From the NCBI GenBank assembly GCA_020350305.1, contig CP070709.1:1219319-1230333 (forward strand): a stretch of 11,015 nucleotides of DNA, in the 5' to 3' direction. Positions 6,952 through 11,015 of the stretch are shown here, piece by piece. Source of the DNA: Candidatus Bathyarchaeota archaeon. GTDB lineage: Archaea > Thermoproteota > Bathyarchaeia > Bathyarchaeales > Bathyarchaeaceae. Below the pieces are notes generated by a model. The model saw only the letters and a program-made list of their open reading frames with translations. It did no database searches and had not been told where the DNA came from. The stretch's first letter is position 1; every line of letters begins with the position of its first letter. Position numbers and translations under genes: made by a program.

Positions 6952-6959
6952 GCATGCGT
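6950..6959. repeat. Diverged copy of intergenic palindrome
   Basis: ATGCATGCGT differs from ATGCATGCAT by a single A-to-G transition and keeps the alternating pattern. It is the second copy in this divergent promoter region. Confidence 0.55.
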
Positions 6960-6973
6960 CCGAATTAAAGACA

Positions 6974-6983
6974 CAAGCGCTTG
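6974..6983. promoter_or_regulatory. Palindrome CAAGCGCTTG, possible operator
   Basis: A perfect 10-base palindrome immediately upstream of the likely TFB/TATA element of the 7027 gene. The position suits a regulator that blocks or helps TBP/TFB binding. It is unrelated to the TGCATGCA family. Confidence 0.3.
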
Positions 6984-6993
6984 AGAAAGTGCG

Positions 6994-7002
6994 ATTTAAA
7001 TA
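6994..7002 (+). promoter_or_regulatory. TATA box for the DUF885-like gene
   Basis: ATTTAAATA with a purine-rich GAAAG stretch just upstream (6984-6989) resembles an archaeal BRE/TATA pair. The centre lies about 29 bases before ATG 7027, so the transcript would have a very short leader or none. Confidence 0.55.
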
Positions 7003-7026
7003 GGAACTCGGAGTACAAGTGAAAGG

Positions 7027-8709
7027 ATGATGAACTTGGCAATTAATCCTATTCTCCGAAAAATGACTCCTATCGAAGAAGAGGTATTCAGCGTTTGGAA
7101 GGAAGCACGACCCCTCACTGCATACGTCAAGGGTGTTGAAGAAAACGCTGGAAAGATTCTGGTGCCATCGGAAAAGAAGCTTGCAGAAATCAGAAAACGC
7201 ATAGAGAATCTCAAGAGGAAAACAAAGGACGCGGGTCACAATCGATTTCTAAATTCGATCTATGTAGGCGTGGAATTCTATGAGCCGTATAGAACACCTG
7301 ACGATGCTACCGATGGATTCTTCTACCACCTAGTCAAAGAAGGAATCAATGTCGAGCACATGAAATCCCTAGCGTCCTCAACATGTGAAGCTCTGAAACA
7401 AGCACGTGCATGGCTAGCAAATAGAGAATGGCCAATCGCTATTAGAATACTCACAAAACAGAAGACAGGCGGTCTCATAGGAGTCGCAAGCACAATAAGA
7501 AGCGACACAACAGACGAGTCGCTCAAGCTTGAACTCGCGAAAGTCATTGAAGAGGCTGAGAATTACGCAAAAGCTTTTGCTGTAGAAGGAATTAGAGAGG
7601 GTGATTTCACCGAAGTCTTTCCAATTCTCAAAGAACATGATAGCGACATAGGCCATAGAGCTATTTATCCAAAGATTCTGAAAGATCAATTTGACTACCC
7701 AGAAACTGCAGAAGAAATCGAAAGGAAAGCACTCAAATGGATGAAAATCTGGCAACCGAAATTGATTGAGACCACTAGAAAATTGGCTGCAAAATACGGA
7801 ATTCCTCCAGAGGTTCAGAAAATCGGAGAAGAGATGACTAAACGACGCAATGTGCCAAAATCTCAAGTGCTCCAGTTCGTAAAAAACTTGAGAAAGATAG
7901 CACAAAAAGTATTCAACAAGCATGTTGTAAACATCACGCCTAAGTATGACACAAGAGTGATAGAGACCCCTCCATACCTGGTCAGCTTCATACCAAGCGC
8001 AGCCATGTCAGCCCTTGACCAGACAACAGACAAGCCCTTCAACATTTTCTTCATCACAACTGATGAGAAGCGTTCACCAGCATCAAGCGTTCCAGGCCTC
8101 ATGCAACTGATTCTTCACGAAGAATATGGACATTGCGTCAACTACTCAAATTCTGCCACGGCGTTTGGAGCTCAACCTTCACCTCTAGACATATTATCTA
8201 CGCATCTTTCCTATCCGATTTCAGATGGAATCTCATTCTACAGAGAACTTGAGTTCGTAAATCTTCTGAAAAAGCTAGTGAAGCGTCGAGACCTAGACGC
8301 AGACGAAAGGAAACTCCTTGAAATCCTCCGGGGAGACGAGGACGACGAAACGATGATCCTAGAAAACGAGTACGTCATGCTTCAATGGCGCATGGTCAGG
8401 TTTCTACGGGCGGTCTTTGACTCCAGAGTGAACATGGGAAAACAGACCGTGGTTGACTTTGTCAAGTGGGGAAGCAAGGAAACCGGAATAAGTGAAAAGA
8501 AGATTTATGACCAGACATTCTTCTTCCTCTCGGTGGTTGGTTATGCACCATGCTATTCAATGGCTGGAGAGGCTCTGAGAGAGCTTCAAGAACTTGCCAT
8601 CAAGAACGGAAAGAGCATCGTAGACTTCAACACGTACGCCTCATCACTTGGCTTTCCTGGCAGAACGCTGTTTGAAGGAAAACTCCGCAGATTCGCAACC
8701 ACAAAGTAA
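7027..8709 (+). CDS. DUF885-like putative zinc metallopeptidase
   Basis: A 560-residue soluble protein without a signal peptide or membrane segment. Its C-terminal half follows the order of blocks I associate with DUF885: TRVIETPPYL at 309-318, a histidine-glutamate motif HEEYGHC at 364-370, DGISFYRE at 400-407 (compare DGWALYAE), a WRMVRFLRAVFDSRVNMG block at 454-471, GYAPCYSMAGEALRELQEL from 505 (compare PGQALSY..G...LR) and NTYASSLGFPGRTLFE near the end. H364, E365 and H369 are candidate catalytic or metal residues and E407 a candidate third ligand. The usual family motif is HExxPGHH; here one residue is missing, giving HExxxH. The N-terminal ~230 residues are helical and I cannot place them. 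M3 and M32 carboxypeptidases are more distant alternatives. ATG 7027 is followed by a second ATG at 7030, which could equally be the start. Confidence 0.75.
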   Translation: MMNLAINPILRKMTPIEEEVFSVWKEARPLTAYVKGVEENAGKILVPSEKKLAEIRKRIENLKRKTKDAGHNRFLNSIYVGVEFYEPYRTPDDATDGFFYHLVKEGINVEHMKSLASSTCEALKQARAWLANREWPIAIRILTKQKTGGLIGVASTIRSDTTDESLKLELAKVIEEAENYAKAFAVEGIREGDFTEVFPILKEHDSDIGHRAIYPKILKDQFDYPETAEEIERKALKWMKIWQPKLIETTRKLAAKYGIPPEVQKIGEEMTKRRNVPKSQVLQFVKNLRKIAQKVFNKHVVNITPKYDTRVIETPPYLVSFIPSAAMSALDQTTDKPFNIFFITTDEKRSPASSVPGLMQLILHEEYGHCVNYSNSATAFGAQPSPLDILSTHLSYPISDGISFYRELEFVNLLKKLVKRRDLDADERKLLEILRGDEDDETMILENEYVMLQWRMVRFLRAVFDSRVNMGKQTVVDFVKWGSKETGISEKKIYDQTFFFLSVVGYAPCYSMAGEALRELQELAIKNGKSIVDFNTYASSLGFPGRTLFEGKLRRFATTK

Positions 8710-8722
8710 TCCTTGAACGCAC

Positions 8723-8734
8723 TATGCATGCATG
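8723..8734. repeat. Intergenic palindrome TATGCATGCATG
   Basis: A full octamer beginning 14 bases after the stop of the DUF885-like gene. Confidence 0.7.
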
Positions 8735-8736
8735 GA

Positions 8737-8744
8737 TTTGTTTT
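8737..8744 (+). terminator. Possible oligo-T terminator
   Basis: TTTGTTTT lies about 28 bases after the stop at 8709 and directly after the palindrome. Archaeal RNA polymerase stops at T-rich tracts without a required hairpin. The run is short, so this is tentative. Confidence 0.3.
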
Positions 8745-8795
8745 AGAGGTTAGTATCCTTCATACTCTACTACTCTTTTGGCATGAAAAATCCTC

Positions 8796-8807
8796 AAATT
8801 ATTAATA
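8796..8807 (+). promoter_or_regulatory. Possible TATA box for the polytopic membrane protein
   Basis: AAATTATTAATA lies 41-52 bases before ATG 8848, which would give a leader of about 20 bases. GTAAATAA at 8822-8829 is a competing choice that would make the message leaderless. Confidence 0.3.
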
Positions 8808-8847
8808 CAACTTGAAATGATGTAAATAAGAAGAGAATATCCAGCTG

Positions 8848-9639
8848 ATGGTATCTGTGCTGGGGAAGAAAATCTTTCCTTTCTTGGTGCTAATTGGTTT
8901 GGTGGGATGTTCAGTCTCTGTCTTGTTCGCGCTCCAGGGGGGGACAAGCTGGGACGTGACGATTATCATCATAGCAGTCTTTTGTATCATGGCTGTGGTT
9001 CCAGCGTTTTACCTCTTCAGAAAAGGGGAAGCACATGCGACAACCAAGTTTCTATACTTAAAGGATGGGATATTGGGGACTTCAATTCTGTTATTGAGCA
9101 TCTTTTCAGTGTCCAGAATGTATCCCGGCGGGGCCGTCATCATCATAGAAATTATGGCTGTAATGGTGGTAGCAATATTCATTCCATTTGGAGAAGAGGA
9201 AGCGCATGCAACACCTCGGTCTCTAGACGGAAAAGCGGTGATGTTGGGGGTTTTGATTCTGTTACTGACCATCTTCTCGGTGAATACTTTGTATGTGAGC
9301 GTGGTTCCTTCAATTCAATACCCAGGATATTACACTCACTCAGATGTTTGGGATATTTGGGGGGACCCTTCATTATTGCTGATTTTTCTCTTGGGGTGGG
9401 TTGCGATTTTTCATGGAGGTTACAGATTTAATTTTCTGGAGTTTACGTTGGGCATGAGCATCGCGTGGTGGGGATTCTGGACTCTGTACGAGGTCGGCTT
9501 GTCTGCCGGCTATCTGAGCGAACCCCACATCAGAGGTTCTGTGACAGTCCATCTGAATAGGAATACACTCTACATGATGCCAAATGCAGTCTTGGGAATC
9601 GCTTTGGCGTTGAATGGATTGTGGAAAAGGAAAACATAG
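8848..9639 (+). CDS. Polytopic membrane protein with an internal tandem duplication
   Basis: I do not recognise the family. The 263-residue protein has about eight hydrophobic segments (roughly 8-30, 36-57, 74-90, 95-114, 129-149, 174-190, 196-215 and 240-258). Residues about 35-92 and 93-149 are two copies of one unit with a constant offset of 57: EAHAT at 61-65 and 118-122, then L(L)LxIFSV ending at 88 and 145, then xxLY/MY. Each unit is two helices joined by a charged GE(E)EAHAT loop. The C-terminal third is unrelated and rich in aromatic residues (SIAWWGFWTLYEV). No transport or enzyme motif is visible. The conserved histidine in each loop is the only candidate functional residue. The start ATG 8848 has no clear ribosome binding site; GTG 8857 is an alternative. 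Confidence 0.75.
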   Translation: MVSVLGKKIFPFLVLIGLVGCSVSVLFALQGGTSWDVTIIIIAVFCIMAVVPAFYLFRKGEAHATTKFLYLKDGILGTSILLLSIFSVSRMYPGGAVIIIEIMAVMVVAIFIPFGEEEAHATPRSLDGKAVMLGVLILLLTIFSVNTLYVSVVPSIQYPGYYTHSDVWDIWGDPSLLLIFLLGWVAIFHGGYRFNFLEFTLGMSIAWWGFWTLYEVGLSAGYLSEPHIRGSVTVHLNRNTLYMMPNAVLGIALALNGLWKRKT

Positions 9640-9713
9640 CTGTCCCCTTCTAAGCCATTAGTTCTTGAACATCATCTCAACTGTCTTCTCTGAGAAGTGG
9701 GGAAAAAAAGAAG

Positions 9714-9756
9714 TTTAGTGGTTGATATAGTGGTTTTTGATTTTGCAACCACTAAA
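9714..9756. promoter_or_regulatory. Overlapping alternative hairpins with three half-sites
   Basis: TTTAGTGGTTG at 9714-9724 is the perfect reverse complement of CAACCACTAAA at 9746-9756 (11-base stem, 21-base loop). A second TAGTGGTT at 9728-9735 can pair instead with AACCACTA at 9747-9754 (8-base stem, 11-base loop). The two structures exclude each other. The loop contains the T-rich TTTTTGATTTT (9734-9744). This may be a terminator for the upstream gene or a multi-site operator. Confidence 0.45.
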
Positions 9757-9769
9757 AACAACATTGTTT
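9756..9769. promoter_or_regulatory. Palindrome AAACAA-CA-TTGTTT
   Basis: Six-base perfect arms around CA, directly following the alternative hairpins and four bases before the next TGCATGCA palindrome. It has the size of a dimeric regulator site. Confidence 0.3.
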
Positions 9770-9772
9770 AAA

Positions 9773-9785
9773 ATGCATGCATGCA
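9773..9785. repeat. Intergenic palindrome ATGCATGCATGCA
   Basis: The longest run of the motif in the window, with two overlapping octamers. Bases 9774-9785 form a perfect 12-base palindrome. Confidence 0.75.
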
Positions 9786-9845
9786 GATAACGTACCTAAG
9801 ACGAGACGCAGAGCTTGAATTAGATAGGTTCACGTAGGTTATGAT

Positions 9846-9861
9846 TCTCATATGCATGAGA
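9846..9861. promoter_or_regulatory. Inverted repeat TCTCAT-ATGC-ATGAGA at the DUF2284 promoter
   Basis: Perfect 6-base arms surround ATGC, and the centre contains ATGCATG, a partial match to the intergenic palindrome. It ends about ten bases before the likely TATA box, a position suited to an activator or repressor. Confidence 0.4.
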
Positions 9862-9871
9862 GGAGAAAGCC

Positions 9872-9879
9872 CTTTATCT
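9872..9879 (+). promoter_or_regulatory. Likely TATA box for the DUF2284 gene
   Basis: CTTTATCT centred near 9876 would place transcription initiation close to 9900-9905, giving a leaderless or almost leaderless message. It closely matches the element before the first ABC operon. Confidence 0.4.
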
Positions 9880-9908
9880 GATGGCTTTGAGTTTATGATG
9901 TGGATTTT

Positions 9909-10538
9909 ATGTCGCAGGTGGAAACGAACCTTGAAGCCTTGTGCAAATTGGCGAAAGAGTTTGGGGTAACAAACGCGGTATCTTTTAGTGCTAAACGTGT
10001 TGTTGTTGACGAAAGGGTTCGACTGAAGTGTCTTGTACCAGTTTGCGATGACTATGGCTTGAATTTGATGTGTCCGCCTAACGTGATGAGCGTTCAGGAA
10101 TTCAGAGGAATACTAGGCAGATACAGTTGGGCGGTTCTCATTCAGATTGAAGAGCTAATACCCGCTGAAATGATGAGGGAAATACGACAAGCTGATGACG
10201 TTGCGGCGCTGTACAAAAGCATTAGGTTCAAGGATAGCTACAAGAAAACTTTTGGCCCGATCAAATCGAAACTACATCGTATAGTCCACAAGGTGGAATC
10301 GCAGGCGTTTGCATTAGGGTATCGTTTTGCAACAGGGTTCATAGGGGGATCATGTAGGTTATGTCCTGAGTGTGTGGCGAAAAATTCCGAAGAATCCTGT
10401 AGGCATCCCTTCCGAGCTCGTCCTCCGATGGAAGCAGTTGGAATCGATGTGTTCAAGACAGCGCAAAACGCAGGGTTGCCTTTTGATATTCCTCCGAAGA
10501 ACAAAACGGTATGGAATGGGCTTGTCTTGGTTACTTGA
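9909..10538 (+). CDS. DUF2284 cysteine-rich metal-binding protein
   Basis: A 209-residue soluble protein from ATG 9909 (212 from the in-frame GTG 9900, which is equally possible if the message is leaderless). It shows the DUF2284 layout: C-x4-C-x8-CPP at C41, C46 and C55 with the DDYGLNLMCPP context, and a second cluster C-x2-C-x2-C-x8-CRHP at C149, C152, C155 and C164, followed by RPPMEAVGIDVFKTAQNAG. Seven cysteines in these spacings suggest an iron-sulfur cluster or zinc. The family is annotated as predicted metal-binding, with no defined reaction that I know of, and is common in anaerobic archaea and bacteria. It converges on the PmbA/TldD-family gene with a 40-base gap. Confidence 0.87.
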   Translation: MSQVETNLEALCKLAKEFGVTNAVSFSAKRVVVDERVRLKCLVPVCDDYGLNLMCPPNVMSVQEFRGILGRYSWAVLIQIEELIPAEMMREIRQADDVAALYKSIRFKDSYKKTFGPIKSKLHRIVHKVESQAFALGYRFATGFIGGSCRLCPECVAKNSEESCRHPFRARPPMEAVGIDVFKTAQNAGLPFDIPPKNKTVWNGLVLVT

Positions 10539-10568
10539 TTGCACGAATTGTAGGTTAGCGAGAAAGAA

Positions 10569-10578
10569 ATGCATGTAT
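10569..10578. repeat. Diverged copy of intergenic palindrome
   Basis: ATGCATGTAT ends one base before the stop of the minus-strand gene and 30 bases after the DUF2284 stop. It is the only distinctive element in this 40-base convergent gap. Confidence 0.5.
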
Positions 10579-11015
10579 TCATCCAGATGTAATCTTGGCA
10601 GATTGAATAACAATCGAGGGAGAGACAACTCTACCCAAGGGTCGGGAATCAGCACCAACGCTGGTAACTCCTAGGAGGAAGTCGCGCATATTGACACCGA
10701 TGAGGGTGTTTTTCACCGGATGCTGGATTTCACCCTTGTCAATGAAAAAACCTTCCATGACAAGAGCGCTGAAATCGCCTGTGCTTAGGTTGGGTCTGTC
10801 GAAAGTACAACGGCAAAGAATTCCCTTTCCAGTTTCTGCAATCAAATCCTCAAGAGAGCCCTTTCCTGGGGCAATTACAAGATTGGAGGGAGCAATAGTA
10901 GGAGTATTCTGGTAGGGAGAGCCAACGGAACCAAATGAAGGATTACGACTAGCATTACCTGTATTATCGACTTGCGCCTTATATGCCGTATATGAATTAT
11001 GAAGAAAATGCTCCA
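10579..11015 (-). CDS. PmbA/TldD-family protein, C-terminal part only
   Basis: The reading frame stays open from the stop at 10579-10581 to the right edge, giving 144 visible residues; the start lies outside the window. Features of the TldD/PmbA (modulator of DNA gyrase, peptidase family M103) C-terminal domain are clear: HNSYTAYKAQVDNTGNASR, then APSNLVIAPGKGSLEDLI, then the hallmark STGDFSALVMEGFFIDKGEI and NTLIGVNMRDFLLGV, ending in SPSIVIQSAKITSG. In bacteria TldD and PmbA (TldE) form a heterodimeric protease in which only TldD has the HExxxH zinc motif, located N-terminal to the part seen here. The lack of the canonical TldD end and the STGDFS form favour the PmbA-like subunit, but the visible part cannot prove it. 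Partners are often encoded next to each other, so a TldD gene may lie just beyond the edge. Confidence 0.88.
   Translation of the reverse strand, partial: EHFLHNSYTAYKAQVDNTGNASRNPSFGSVGSPYQNTPTIAPSNLVIAPGKGSLEDLIAETGKGILCRCTFDRPNLSTGDFSALVMEGFFIDKGEIQHPVKNTLIGVNMRDFLLGVTSVGADSRPLGRVVSPSIVIQSAKITSG

Noticed and set aside
7414..7923. Open frame of 169 codons on the minus strand inside the DUF885-like gene
   Set aside because: It is antisense to a well-supported coding region and rich in F, S and L, as expected for the complement of an acidic helical protein.
9786..9850. Possible tRNA or other stable RNA near GGTTCAC
   Set aside because: No acceptor stem pairing or cloverleaf arms could be built; TAGGTT repeats at 9825 and 9835 are short and may be chance.
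1..11015. CRISPR array, insertion sequence or integration site
   Set aside because: The recurring palindrome is not regularly spaced, there are no repeats of 25-40 bases with spacers, and no transposase, integrase or terminal repeats were seen.

Overview
The window looks archaeal. Likely promoters are AT-rich TATA boxes about 25 bases before the gene rather than bacterial -35/-10 pairs. Several genes use TTG starts, and one start has the archaeal-type ribosome binding site GGTGAT. The gene families (DrrA-type ABC exporters, DUF2284, a PmbA/TldD homologue) fit a TACK-group archaeon such as Bathyarchaeia, but that placement is inference from gene style, not from a marker gene.

Layout: 1-662 has no convincing gene but holds a long possible hairpin and three copies of a palindromic motif. 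663-3389 is a tight + strand operon of a DrrA-type ATPase and two related ABC-2 permeases, which together look like a complete heterodimeric exporter. 3507-5821 is a second + strand operon with a different ATPase, one ABC-2 permease and a small secreted-facing membrane protein whose start overlaps the permease stop. 5966-6910 (-) is a GNAT acetyltransferase with a degenerate N-terminal half. 7027-8709 (+) is a 560-residue metallopeptidase-like protein resembling DUF885, with an unusual HEEYGH motif. 8848-9639 (+) is a polytopic membrane protein with an internal 57-residue duplication. 9909-10538 (+) is a cysteine-rich DUF2284 protein. 10579 to the right edge (-) is the C-terminal part of a PmbA/TldD-family protein whose start lies outside the window.

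The most striking signal is not a gene. The palindromic octamer TGCATGCA, often extended to ATGCATGCAT, occurs at seven intergenic loci, and five looser versions occur beside them. Every gap of 40 bases or more carries at least one copy. The four tight within-operon junctions carry none, and I saw no full octamer inside a gene. Diverged copies keep a strict purine-pyrimidine alternation. The motif therefore marks the edges of transcription units here and could be a regulator or chromatin-protein site, a termination-linked element or a Z-DNA-prone spacer.

The two ABC systems each appear self-sufficient and no substrate-making gene is nearby, so their cargo cannot be read from the sequence. The remaining genes are separate units and show no obvious shared pathway.
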